Shown piece after piece: positions 25,324 through 33,160 of a DNA stretch of 40,176 nucleotides. How positions within the stretch are numbered: the first letter of the stretch is position 1; each line of letters opens with the position of its first letter. Under the pieces are notes generated by a model. It ran no database searches. It was not told where the DNA came from and worked only from the letters and a program-made list of their open reading frames with translations. The DNA comes from Streptosporangiales bacterium (lineage in GTDB: Bacteria > Actinomycetota > Actinomycetes > Streptosporangiales > WHST01), in assembly GCA_009379955.1 (NCBI GenBank), contig WHST01000054.1:1-40176 (forward strand), written 5' to 3'. Both the position numbers and the translations under genes were made by a program.

Positions 25324-26812
25324 GCGCGCCACCCGCCTTCGCCATGATGTCCTCCTCCGTCGCCGACGGCTCGACCTCCGCGACCACGCGGCCGCCCGCC
25401 ATCACGAGCACCCGGTCGGCGAGCGCCCTCGCCTCCCGCACCTCGGAGGTGAGGTACAGCACCGCGACCCCGTCCGCGGCCAGCCGCCGGACGAGTGCGA
25501 AGACCTCCTCCTTCGCGGCGACGTCGATGCCCCTCGTCGGGTCGTCGAGGACGAGCACCCGCGAACCCGAGCACGACCACCGCGCGAGCACGACCTTCTG
25601 CTGGTTCCCGCCCGAGAGCGTCTCGACGTCGACCGCGGGAGACGCCACCTTGATGCGCAGCTCGTCGACGTAGCGGCGCGCCTCGCGGCGTTCGGCGTCG
25701 AAGCGCAACAGGCCGGACCGCGTCACGCTCGGCAGCGACGCCAGCGTGATGTTCGACGCGACGCTCATCTTCGGCACGAGGCTCTGCCCGCGGCTCTCCG
25801 ACACGAACCCGATTCCCGCCGCGATCGCGTCGGCGGGTGACGCCACGCGACGAGGTGTGCCTGCGACCTCGATCGTCCCCGCCGTCGCGGGCTCCAGGCC
25901 GAAGAGCGCGGACGCCAGCCGCGTACGTCCCGCGCCGACGAGACCGAACACGCCGACGATCTCGCCCTCGCGGAGGTCGAGGTCGACCGGTGCGAGCCGC
26001 GGCGGACGGGCGAGCCCGCGTACGCGCAGGGCGACCGGGCGGTCGTCCCCGGGTCGGGACGGTCTGCCGCCCGGCGCCGCCACGAGGCTCGTCGCGCGAC
26101 CGACCATCATCGCGGCGAGGCCGTCCTCGTCGATCTCCCCCGTCGGCACGGTGCCGACGACACGCCCGTCGCGCAGGACGGTGACGCGCCGCGAGATCCT
26201 GACGATCTCGGCGAGCCGGTGCGACACGTAGATCACCGCCACGCCCTGCTCGGTGAGCTGCCCGACGAGGTCGAACAGCCGGGTCGCCTCACGGTCCGAC
26301 AGTGCCGACGTCGGCTCGTCGAGGAGCAGCACCCGGACCTCGCTCGACAGTGCCTTGGCGATCTCGACGAGCTGCCGCTCCGCCATCCCCAGCTCCGCGA
26401 CCGGACGCCTCGGGTCGACACGGAACCCGATCCGTTCGAGCGGACCCTCGGCGTCCGCACGCAACCGCTTCCAGTCGACGAGGCCGGCGAATCTCGTCGG
26501 CCAGCGTCCGAGCATGACGTTCTCCGCGATCGAGCGCTGCGGGACGAGGCTGAGCTCCTGGTACACGATGCCGATGCCCGCCGACCGCGCCGCCTCGGGC
26601 GACCCGAACGGCACGGCGCGGCCGCCGACCGTCATGGACCCGGCGTCGGGCACCACCGAGCCGGCGATCGCCTTCATCAGCGTCGACTTGCCGGCACCGT
26701 TCTCGCCGAGCAACGCGTGCACCTCACCGGCGTCGACGGTGAGGTCGACGCCGGCCAGCGCCAGGACGCCCGGGTACGCCTTGCGGACACCGGCGACCTC
26801 CAGGAGTGTCAT
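25313..26812 (-). CDS. Sugar ABC transporter ATP-binding protein with two ATPase domains
   Basis: The 499-residue protein is a duplicated ATPase of the RbsA/XylG/MglA type. Domain 1 has GENGAGKST (Walker A), AERQLVEIAKAL (signature region) and VLLLDEPTSALS (Walker B). Domain 2 has a degenerate P-loop (FGLVGAGRTRL), LSGGNQQKV and VLVLDDPTRGID. This pairing of one normal and one degenerate site is usual in the family. ATG 26812 is preceded by GGGGAAGG, which begins directly after the stop of the binding-protein gene. It energises uptake through the permease encoded next. Confidence 0.93.
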   Translation of the reverse strand: MTLLEVAGVRKAYPGVLALAGVDLTVDAGEVHALLGENGAGKSTLMKAIAGSVVPDAGSMTVGGRAVPFGSPEAARSAGIGIVYQELSLVPQRSIAENVMLGRWPTRFAGLVDWKRLRADAEGPLERIGFRVDPRRPVAELGMAERQLVEIAKALSSEVRVLLLDEPTSALSDREATRLFDLVGQLTEQGVAVIYVSHRLAEIVRISRRVTVLRDGRVVGTVPTGEIDEDGLAAMMVGRATSLVAAPGGRPSRPGDDRPVALRVRGLARPPRLAPVDLDLREGEIVGVFGLVGAGRTRLASALFGLEPATAGTIEVAGTPRRVASPADAIAAGIGFVSESRGQSLVPKMSVASNITLASLPSVTRSGLLRFDAERREARRYVDELRIKVASPAVDVETLSGGNQQKVVLARWSCSGSRVLVLDDPTRGIDVAAKEEVFALVRRLAADGVAVLYLTSEVREARALADRVLVMAGGRVVAEVEPSATEEDIMAKAGGAHVG

Positions 26813-26826
26813 CAACGACCTTCCCC

Positions 26827-27993
26827 TCAGCAGTCCGTCCTGATCTTCTTCCAGTCGATCGGCTCGAGCTTCGGGTCGGGGTAGAACCGGTCGGCGTTGT
26901 CCTTCCATACCGTCCGCGGGCGGATGTCGAACGTCGCGGGCACCTTCTGGTCGCAGGCCAGCTGCACCGCGAACTGCGCGCCGAACCATCCCCACTCCGG
27001 GAAGCCGTGCGTGGTCTCCGCGATGATCTTGCCGTCGCGGATCGCGTCGGTCGACTCCGGCGTGTTGTCGTTGGTGAAGATCGACACCTTGTCCTTCGGC
27101 GCCGCGACGGTCGGGCCCGCCGTGTTCAGCATGTCGCGCCGCTGCAGTGCCTGGATCGCGCCGAGTGCCATCTCGTTCGAGGATCCCCAGATGAAGTTCA
27201 TCTCCGAGGCGTCGTAGCGCGAGGCGAAGTTCTCCGCGGCCTTCACTCCCTTCTCCCGGTTCCAGTCGGCGGCGAGCGGCTTGCCGAGCGTCTTGACGTT
27301 CGGGTAGTCGCGCAGCACGTCGGTGAAGCCCTTGTTGCGCTCGTCGGAGAAGAACGTGCCGGCGATGCCCTCGATCACCGCGCCGTTCGCCTTGGGCGCC
27401 TGCTTGTCGGCGTCGGCATACAGCTTCCGCCACCACTTCAGGTCGAGGTAGGTGTCCTCCTCGACGTCGACCTTCTCGCCGGTGCCGAGGAACCCGGGGC
27501 CGCCGTAGTAGTCGAGGACGGAGTACGCGGTGACCTGCGCGGCGTCGGAGTTGTCGAAGCCGATGTACGACGCGACCTCGATGTCGGACTGCTTCTCCAG
27601 CAGGTTCACCACGATCACCGGGATGTTCGACTGGTTCGCCCGCTTGATCGCCGGCTTCGCGGCCTGCACGTCCGACGGCGAGATGACGATGACGTCGACG
27701 TTCTTGGAGACGAAGTCCTCCACGATCGTCAGCTGGTCGGCGAAGTCGGTGTGCGTCGCAGGCGACCGCGTCAGCACCTCCACGTCGAAGCCGTTCTTGT
27801 TGGCCTGCTTGGCAGCCGCGTTGAAGTAGTTGGTGGCGGTCTTGAACACGCCGGTGTTGTCGGGCGGCGTCCACCCGATCGTGACCTTCTTGGCCTCGTT
27901 CGACGCCTCTCCCCCGCCGCCGTCGCACCCGGCACCGCCGAGCATGACCGTGCCCGCCATCGCGAGCACGGTGATCTTGATGGCCAGCCTCAT
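26827..27993 (-). CDS. Sugar ABC transporter substrate-binding lipoprotein
   Basis: The 388-residue protein has a lipoprotein signal (MRLAIKITVLAM, lipobox GGAGC) and a Gly-rich linker, then a type-1 periplasmic-binding fold of the ribose/galactose group (VDVIVISPSDVQAAKPAIKRA, SNIPVIVVN, FFSDERNKGFTDVL). Family members bind pyranose or furanose sugars, polyols or autoinducer-2-like compounds outside the membrane. ATG 27993 has GGGAG five bases upstream. ATG 28005 is in frame but lacks an RBS. The ligand is the main clue still missing for the whole operon. Confidence 0.92.
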   Translation of the reverse strand: MRLAIKITVLAMAGTVMLGGAGCDGGGGEASNEAKKVTIGWTPPDNTGVFKTATNYFNAAAKQANKNGFDVEVLTRSPATHTDFADQLTIVEDFVSKNVDVIVISPSDVQAAKPAIKRANQSNIPVIVVNLLEKQSDIEVASYIGFDNSDAAQVTAYSVLDYYGGPGFLGTGEKVDVEEDTYLDLKWWRKLYADADKQAPKANGAVIEGIAGTFFSDERNKGFTDVLRDYPNVKTLGKPLAADWNREKGVKAAENFASRYDASEMNFIWGSSNEMALGAIQALQRRDMLNTAGPTVAAPKDKVSIFTNDNTPESTDAIRDGKIIAETTHGFPEWGWFGAQFAVQLACDQKVPATFDIRPRTVWKDNADRFYPDPKLEPIDWKKIRTDC

Positions 27994-28007
27994 TGCTACT
28001 CCCATCG

Positions 28008-28736
28008 TCAGGCGGCGGAGAAGCCGCCGTCGAGAACGAGCTCGGTCCCCGTCATGTACGCCGCCTCCGGTGAGGTGGCGAAGACGATCGCCGCGGCGAT
28101 CTCGTCGACCCGGCCGAGACGTCCCGCCGGACGCATCAGGGCCAACGTGCGTTCGTGTGCCTCCGGGTCGTCGGCGGCGGCGATCGCGCCGTCCACGAGT
28201 GCCGTGCGCGTGGTGCCGGGACAGACCGAGACGGCGCGGATCCCGTCGGCCGCGTGGTCGACGGCGATGCACCTGGTGAGCATGACCATGCCGGCCTTCG
28301 CGACGTTGTAGGCCACCTGGCTCGGCACCACCCGCAGGCCCGCCTCGCTCGCGACGTTGACGACCACGCCACCGCCGTCCTCCCGCATGGCGCGTACCGC
28401 GGCGCCGGCGAGCAGGACGGCTGCGCGCAGGTCGCAGTCGAGGATCGCGTCGAGATGCTCCGCCGTGAGGTCGGCGACCGTCGCCCGGTCGTGGACGCCC
28501 GCGCTGTTGACGAGCGCGTCGAGCCCGCCGCGTCGCGCCACGACGTCGGCGACGAGGCGTTCCGGTGCGCCGCCGTCGGTCAGGTCGGCCGGCAGGAACT
28601 CCCCGCGGCCGTCGAGCCGGTGCACCAGCGACGCGTCGCGACCACCGGCCGCGACCCACCAGCCGTGCTCGGCGAGCGCCAGCGCCGCCGCCTCCCCGAT
28701 GCCGCTGGTGGCACCGGTCACCAGGACGGTCCTCAC
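28008..28736 (-). CDS. Short-chain dehydrogenase/reductase
   Basis: This 242-residue classical SDR has the cofactor motif GATSGIGEAAA, the NSAG motif, the catalytic Ser in NVASEAG, YNVAK (Tyr-x3-Lys) and a C-terminal MTGTELVLDGGFS. It probably oxidises or reduces a hydroxyl of the sugar or an intermediate with NAD(P). GTG 28736 overlaps the phosphotriesterase stop by 4 bp (GTGA) and gives the short N-terminus normal for the family, although the frame is open upstream. The binding-protein gene starts 14 bp after its stop. Confidence 0.92.
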   Translation of the reverse strand: MRTVLVTGATSGIGEAAALALAEHGWWVAAGGRDASLVHRLDGRGEFLPADLTDGGAPERLVADVVARRGGLDALVNSAGVHDRATVADLTAEHLDAILDCDLRAAVLLAGAAVRAMREDGGGVVVNVASEAGLRVVPSQVAYNVAKAGMVMLTRCIAVDHAADGIRAVSVCPGTTRTALVDGAIAAADDPEAHERTLALMRPAGRLGRVDEIAAAIVFATSPEAAYMTGTELVLDGGFSAA

Positions 28737-29701
28737 GTGCGTCCACCTCCACTCTGCAGGACCGGGGACCACGTCAGCCACCGGCGCGGGTTGTCGACGA
28801 GCACCGTACGGACGAGGTCCGCGCCCGCCGCCAGCTCCAGCCGTGGCACGAACCGGCGCGGCAGGTAGTCGAGGCCCGGCATCCCGCCGTACGCCCGGTA
28901 GCGCCGCCGGCGTGCGACGTCGCCGCCGAGCAGGATCCGCGCCGCCGCACCGGACTCCGCCGCCCGCACCAGGCAGTCGAGGACGACGCTGTCCGGCCAC
29001 GACCGGTGGCGCGCCATGCCGTCGTACCCGAGGTACGCGCCGGCGGCCGCGATCTCGGCGTGCAGGCCGGGATCGGGGTTGCGGTCGACGTGCGCGAGCA
29101 CGACGCGGTCGGCAGGGACGCCGAGCTCGGCGAGCTCGCCGAGCACCTCGAACGCCGCGCTGCCGTGCTCCAGGTGCACCATCACCGGCGCGCCCGTCTC
29201 GCCGTGCGTCGCCGCCACCGCACCGAGCACCCGCCGCTCGAACGCGGAGATCGACCAGTAGCCGACGCCGGCCTTGAGCACCCCGGCCCGTACGGGCGTG
29301 GCCGGGTCCGCACCGCCGCGGTCGTCGTACGCCCGGTCGGTCAGGTCACCGGCGAACAGCTCCGCGAGCCCCCGCTCGTCCATGCCGAGCAGCGGATGTC
29401 CCTCGCGGTAGTGCGGCTCGCGGTGCGCGCCCGTGGTCAGGACCACGTGCAGTCCCGTCGCGGCCGCGACGCGCGCGACCGCCGCCGGCTCGCGACCGAG
29501 CCCGACGGGCGTGGCGTCGACCATCGCGTCGACGCCGGCCGTCCGCAGCGACGCGGCCTCCGCTCGGCCGGCGTCCTCGTCGTCGAGCTCGTCGCCCGGC
29601 AGCAGCGGGGACACCTGGAACAGGTGCTCGTGGTAGTCGGTACGACCGAGCGCCTCGGGAACGACATCCCCGAGCACCGTGCGTACGATCCCCACGCTCA
29701 C
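28733..29701 (-). CDS. Phosphotriesterase-family metal-dependent hydrolase (lactonase-like)
   Basis: The 322-residue amidohydrolase-fold protein has the full binuclear ligand set: H24 and H26 (DYHEHLF), a Lys that would be carboxylated at K143 (GVLKAG), H176 (MVHLEHG), H204 (VLAHVDRN) and D261 (LLGGDVAR). In sugar pathways such proteins are usually lactonases or phosphosugar-lactone hydrolases (family knowledge). A true phosphotriesterase role is less likely in this context. GTG 29701 has GGAGG five bases upstream and overlaps the upstream stop by 4 bp. GTG 29695 is a second possible start. Confidence 0.87.
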   Translation of the reverse strand: MSVGIVRTVLGDVVPEALGRTDYHEHLFQVSPLLPGDELDDEDAGRAEAASLRTAGVDAMVDATPVGLGREPAAVARVAAATGLHVVLTTGAHREPHYREGHPLLGMDERGLAELFAGDLTDRAYDDRGGADPATPVRAGVLKAGVGYWSISAFERRVLGAVAATHGETGAPVMVHLEHGSAAFEVLGELAELGVPADRVVLAHVDRNPDPGLHAEIAAAGAYLGYDGMARHRSWPDSVVLDCLVRAAESGAAARILLGGDVARRRRYRAYGGMPGLDYLPRRFVPRLELAAGADLVRTVLVDNPRRWLTWSPVLQSGGGRT

Positions 29702-30612
29702 CGGACCTCCTCGGCCGCCACCGCGAGATCCTCCACCTGCGCCGGCGTGAGGGACAGGTCGAACACCTCGGCGATCACCTGCGACCAGCCGTGCACGAAG
29801 TAGCGCCAGCCGTCCACCACGGTGAGCGAACGCTCGACCTGCTGCGCCCGCGCCTGGTGGAGGAACTCCAGGCTGCCGCGGTAGTTGAAGTCCCACGCGA
29901 TGCCGCGCTCGGGGAAGGCGGCCCCGTCACCCAGCGGCGACCCCGGCCGGTCCTTGCCCAGCCCGGTGGCGTTGACCACGAGGCTGTGCGGCGGCAGGCC
30001 CTTCAGCAGCCGGTCCGCGGGACCGTCGACCAGCTCCGGGCAGATCCGGCCGGCATCGAGGCCGCCGCGGCGCATCACCCCCCTGAGGTCGTCGAGCCGC
30101 TTCGTCCGCCGCGCGGTGCAGACGATCCGCTCGGGCCGGTCGGCGCGCTGCGCCAGGTACCAGGCGAGCGCGATGCCCGCGCCTCCGGTGCCGAGGCAGA
30201 GCACGTGACCGCCGGTCCCGGCGAAATGGTTCTGCGGGACGATCTCCTCCAGCGACAGGCCGACCGTCAACGGGTCCTTGGCGTGGCCGACGAGCCTGCC
30301 GTCGCGCTTGGACACCGACGAGATCTCGCCGCATAGCGACGCGAACGTGTCGAGGTCGTCGAAGAGGTCCGCGGCAGCCTGGTACACGCCGACCTTGTGT
30401 GTGGTGACGAGCGCACCGGCGCACGTCTCGTCGTCGCGCAGCCATTTCACCAGCTCGCGGTACTCCTCGTCCCGCGCACCCAACGGCACGTCGTGTCCCA
30501 CCAGCCGCTCGGTCGGCAGGCCGAGGATCCGCGCCCACGCCGGGTACACCCGCCTGATCGAGGACTGCCCGGTGCTGACGCCGACGAACGCCATCGCGAG
30601 GTCACCGCTCAT
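29698..30612 (-). CDS. Shikimate dehydrogenase-like NAD(P) oxidoreductase
   Basis: The 304-residue protein has the shikimate/quinate dehydrogenase layout: an N-terminal substrate domain with GVSTGQSSIRRVYPAW, a catalytic Lys at K73 (VTTHKVG), a paired Asp at D113 (HAKDPLTVG) and a Rossmann motif LGTGGAGIALAWYL. The usual NxTxPxK context around the Lys is altered to VTTHKVG, so the substrate is probably not shikimate but another polyhydroxylated acid or polyol. No other aromatic-pathway genes are near. ATG 30612 overlaps the hydroxyacid dehydrogenase stop by 4 bp (ATGA). Confidence 0.8.
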   Translation of the reverse strand: MSGDLAMAFVGVSTGQSSIRRVYPAWARILGLPTERLVGHDVPLGARDEEYRELVKWLRDDETCAGALVTTHKVGVYQAAADLFDDLDTFASLCGEISSVSKRDGRLVGHAKDPLTVGLSLEEIVPQNHFAGTGGHVLCLGTGGAGIALAWYLAQRADRPERIVCTARRTKRLDDLRGVMRRGGLDAGRICPELVDGPADRLLKGLPPHSLVVNATGLGKDRPGSPLGDGAAFPERGIAWDFNYRGSLEFLHQARAQQVERSLTVVDGWRYFVHGWSQVIAEVFDLSLTPAQVEDLAVAAEEVR

Positions 30613-31601
30613 CGCACTGCTCCCGTCGACACGACGGCCGACTCGGGCGTACGCCCGGCCAGCACGTCGACGACGGCACGCACGGCACCGGCGCCCATCC
30701 GGTCCACCGCGTCGACCGTCTGCGCGCCGAGGTGCGGGGTGACGACGACGCGATCGGCGAGGTCGGGGGCGAGCACCGGACTGTCGGACCCGGCCTCGCC
30801 GGCCACCATGTCGGCGCCGTAGCCGCCGAGCCGCCCGTCGCGGAGCGCCCGGGCGACGGCGGTCTCGTCCACGAGGTCGGCGCGTGCGGTGTTGACGAGC
30901 ACCGCGCCGGGCCGAACGCGGGCGAGCGCGCCGTCGTCGATCCGCACGGTGCCGCCGGGACAGTGCAGGCTCACCAGATCCGCGGTCATGAGCAGGTCGC
31001 GCAGCGCCACCGGCTCCACACCCACCGTCCTGCCGACGTCCGCGTCGGCGTACGGATCGTGTCCGACCACGGTGCAGCCGAACCCGCGCAGCCGCGCGGC
31101 CACCGCCAGCCCGATCCGCCCGAGCCCGACGAGACCGACGGTCAGCGCGCCGAGCTCGCGCCCGCGACGCACCGACCAGTCCCCCGCGCGCACCGCACCC
31201 GACGCCTCGACCACGTTGCGCAGCACCGCCAGCGCGAGCGCAAGGGTGAGGTCGGCGACCGCCGTGGTGTTCGCCGCCGGCGTGTTGGTCACGACGACGC
31301 CCCGCCGCGACGCCGCCGCGACGTCCACCGCGTCGACGCCCACGCCGTAGCGGGCCACCACGCGCAGCCGCGGGGCCGCGTCCAGGTGCTCGCCGGTCAC
31401 CGCCGCGGTGCCCGCGATCCAGCCGACGGCGTCGGCCAGCAGCGGCCGCAACTCCGCCAGATCGTGCACGACCGAGCCGCGGACCGGCCGCAGCCCGGCG
31501 GCGTCGAGGTGTCCCGCCACGTCCACCCGTCCGGTGCCGAACGAGCGCGACGTGACGAGCACGGTGCCGGCGGTACCGGCGGTCTCGGCGGGATCGGTCA
31601 C
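30609..31601 (-). CDS. D-isomer-specific 2-hydroxyacid dehydrogenase
   Basis: The 330-residue protein has a central Rossmann fold (TVGLVGLGRIG) and the catalytic residues R240 (VNTARADLVDE), E269 region (VAGEAG) and H290 (VVTPHLGAQT). It interconverts 2-hydroxy and 2-keto acids with NAD(P), as in phosphoglycerate dehydrogenase or hydroxypyruvate reductase. There is no ACT domain, so serine synthesis is unlikely. GTG 31601 lies 12 bp after the cupin stop, with GAGGAG between them. It is the second gene of the operon. Confidence 0.9.
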   Translation of the reverse strand: MTDPAETAGTAGTVLVTSRSFGTGRVDVAGHLDAAGLRPVRGSVVHDLAELRPLLADAVGWIAGTAAVTGEHLDAAPRLRVVARYGVGVDAVDVAAASRRGVVVTNTPAANTTAVADLTLALALAVLRNVVEASGAVRAGDWSVRRGRELGALTVGLVGLGRIGLAVAARLRGFGCTVVGHDPYADADVGRTVGVEPVALRDLLMTADLVSLHCPGGTVRIDDGALARVRPGAVLVNTARADLVDETAVARALRDGRLGGYGADMVAGEAGSDSPVLAPDLADRVVVTPHLGAQTVDAVDRMGAGAVRAVVDVLAGRTPESAVVSTGAVR

Positions 31602-31613
31602 GGTCCGCGCTCC

Positions 31614-32195
31614 TCAGGACGTCGGCGCGAACGGCACGAGGTCGACGCCGGACCCGCCGCGGACGACGCGGCGACCCATCCCGTGGTCGAGGACCCACTG
31701 GTAGTCGTGACCGGAGTCGCCCGGGTACACCGCGAGGAACCGGTACGGCTCGTCGCCGACGTTCACACTGCGGTGCGCCCAGCGCGGCGGGATGTACCCG
31801 ATCTCGCCGACCGCCAGCTCGATCCACTCGGTCCGCTCGCCGTCGAAGAGCAGCAGACCGCCGCGGCCGGCGAGCGCCAGGTAGATCTCGCCGCGGGGGT
31901 TGGGGTGCTGGTGCCCCTTCGTCAGGTACAGCTCGCCCGCGACGTCACCCGGCTGGATCGTCGTGATCGACTGCGCCACCTCGCCCGCCTCCTCGGGCAC
32001 CGGCGACGAGGCGACCTCGTAGACCACCGGGTCGCCGTCGGCCACCGCACGCTCCCACGCCCCCCGGTCGGCGAACAGCCCGGCGAGGTCCGACATCCGC
32101 CGCGTGGCCACGGGCCCGGCCGGCGTGACGAGCCCGCGGTCGGCGTCGAGGGTGATCCGGAACGGGTCGACCGGGACGGTGGCGAAGGCGGGCAC
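31614..32195 (-). CDS. Cupin, phosphoglucose-isomerase-like (PF06560 type)
   Basis: The 193-residue single cupin has metal ligands H95 and H97 (TKGHQHP), E103 (GEIYLALAG) and H141 (PPRWAHRSVN), followed by LAVYPGDSGHDY. This matches the archaeal-type glucose-6-phosphate isomerase family. The likely step is aldose-ketose isomerisation of the transported sugar or its phosphate, though some relatives act on other sugars. GTG 32195 has an excellent RBS (GAGGAGG, 4 bp spacing). It is the first gene of the leftward operon, about 30 bp downstream of a regulator-binding palindrome. Confidence 0.87.
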   Translation of the reverse strand: MPAFATVPVDPFRITLDADRGLVTPAGPVATRRMSDLAGLFADRGAWERAVADGDPVVYEVASSPVPEEAGEVAQSITTIQPGDVAGELYLTKGHQHPNPRGEIYLALAGRGGLLLFDGERTEWIELAVGEIGYIPPRWAHRSVNVGDEPYRFLAVYPGDSGHDYQWVLDHGMGRRVVRGGSGVDLVPFAPTS

Positions 32196-32225
32196 GGGAC
32201 CTCCTCGAAGGCGATCAGGACAGTA

Positions 32226-32253
32226 CTGTCATCCTGTAATGACAGGTTGTCAA
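32226..32253. promoter_or_regulatory. Operator 1 for the GntR regulator, upstream of the catabolic operon
   Basis: Compared with operator 2 (33125-33152), 24 of 28 positions agree, including CATCCTGTA and GACAGG and the terminal TGTCAA. Read leftward it begins with TTGACA (32253-32248), a consensus -35. The RNA start of the operon therefore probably lies just left of it, and a bound repressor would block polymerase. A separate palindrome GACAGTACTGTC (32219-32230) adjoins and overlaps it. Confidence 0.75.
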
Positions 32254-32288
32254 GGGCCGGCTGTCGAGGCAGCCATCGAGGCCTGGAC

Positions 32289-33086
32289 CTAGGAGCCGCC
32301 GTTCTCCGTCAGCAGCATCCCCGGCACCTTGTCCGGCGCCGGGCGGGAGCGGCGCCGCAGGTGCACCTGGAACCTGCTGCGGTCGCCGCGGTGGTAGGCG
32401 AGGAAGTACTCGACCGGCCGGCCGGACGCGTCCCACGACGTGCTGTGCAACAGCAGGACGGGGTCGTGCTCCTGCAGGCCGAGCGCCTCGGCGACCGCGA
32501 CACTCGCGGGGACGGCCTCGACGAGCCGCCGGCCGTGGTCGAGCCGGACGCCGTACCTGTCCTCGAGCACGGCGTACAGCGACTGCCGGGTGAAGTCCTC
32601 CTCGAGCAGCCCGGGGGCGAGGTCGTGCGGGAGGTATGTGCGGGTCAGCACCCACGGCTCGCCGTTCGCGTGGCGCAACCGTTCCAGGTAGACCACCGGG
32701 CTGCCGTCGGCGATCTCGAGCTCGGCGGCGATCTCGCTCGTGGCCGGCGTGAACTCGAAGCGCAGCACCTCGCTGACCAGCGTGCCGCCCCGCGCGGTGA
32801 CGTCCTCGTGCAGGCCGGTCAGCGACTGGAAGAGCGTCTCGTCGACCTTGCCCCCGGACGCGAACGTGCCCTGACCCTTCCGCTTGACGATCCGTCCCTC
32901 CGCCTGCAGCTCGTCGAGGGCCTGCCGGACCACCGTGCGCGAGACGCCATAGCGCTCGCACAGCGTGACCTCGCCCGGCAGCCGCTCACCGGCCTTCCAG
33001 GTGTGCTCGAGCTGGTCGACGAGCAGCTGCTTCAACTGCGCGTAGAACGGCAGCCGCGAGTCTCTGTCGATGCGTTCGGCGGTCAC
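32289..33086 (-). CDS. GntR-family transcriptional regulator, HutC type with UTRA domain
   Basis: The 265-residue protein has an N-terminal winged helix (residues about 10-75: RLPFYAQLKQLLVDQLE, GERLPGEVTLCERYGVSRTVVRQALDELQ, VKRKGQGTF) and a C-terminal UTRA ligand-binding domain (RLRHANGEPWVL, then VPASVAVAEALGL and PVLLLHSTSWDASGRPVEYFLAYHRGDRSRFQ). HutC members usually repress and are released by a sugar, sugar phosphate or amino-acid-derived ligand. It starts at GTG 33086, 38 bp from one palindrome. Operators at both sides suggest control of the operon, the epimerase and itself. Confidence 0.93.
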   Translation of the reverse strand: MTAERIDRDSRLPFYAQLKQLLVDQLEHTWKAGERLPGEVTLCERYGVSRTVVRQALDELQAEGRIVKRKGQGTFASGGKVDETLFQSLTGLHEDVTARGGTLVSEVLRFEFTPATSEIAAELEIADGSPVVYLERLRHANGEPWVLTRTYLPHDLAPGLLEEDFTRQSLYAVLEDRYGVRLDHGRRLVEAVPASVAVAEALGLQEHDPVLLLHSTSWDASGRPVEYFLAYHRGDRSRFQVHLRRRSRPAPDKVPGMLLTENGGS

Positions 33087-33124
33087 GGGTCGAGGCTACT
33101 CCCGGCGAGACGAGGGGAACTCTA

Positions 33125-33152
33125 TTGACATCCTGTACGGACAGGATGTCAA
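33125..33152. promoter_or_regulatory. Operator 2, perfect palindrome between regulator and epimerase genes
   Basis: The arms TTGACATCCTGT (33125-33136) and ACAGGATGTCAA (33141-33152) are perfect 12-bp complements around ACGG. TTGACA occurs on both strands, so the site can supply -35 elements for two divergent promoters. Rightward, TCAAAT (33149-33154) is a plausible -10 with an 18-bp spacer. Leftward, TCAATA (33128-33123) plays the same role. Confidence 0.8.
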
Positions 33153-33160
33153 ATCGGCCC

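Noticed and set aside
28733-29701. A true organophosphate-degrading phosphotriesterase
   Set aside because: The metal site is shared by many lactonases and other sugar-related hydrolases, and the operon context points to sugar metabolism.
29698-31827. A single long protein across the shikimate-dehydrogenase-like region, as if fused upstream
   Set aside because: The upper part is the antisense-type shadow frame of the hydroxyacid dehydrogenase. The recognisable protein starts at ATG 30612, which overlaps the previous stop by 4 bp.
33125-33160. N-terminal extension of the epimerase starting at TTG 33125 or ATG 33146
   Set aside because: These codons lie inside the regulator-binding palindrome, lack a suitably spaced RBS, and the family N-terminus begins at GTG 33161.
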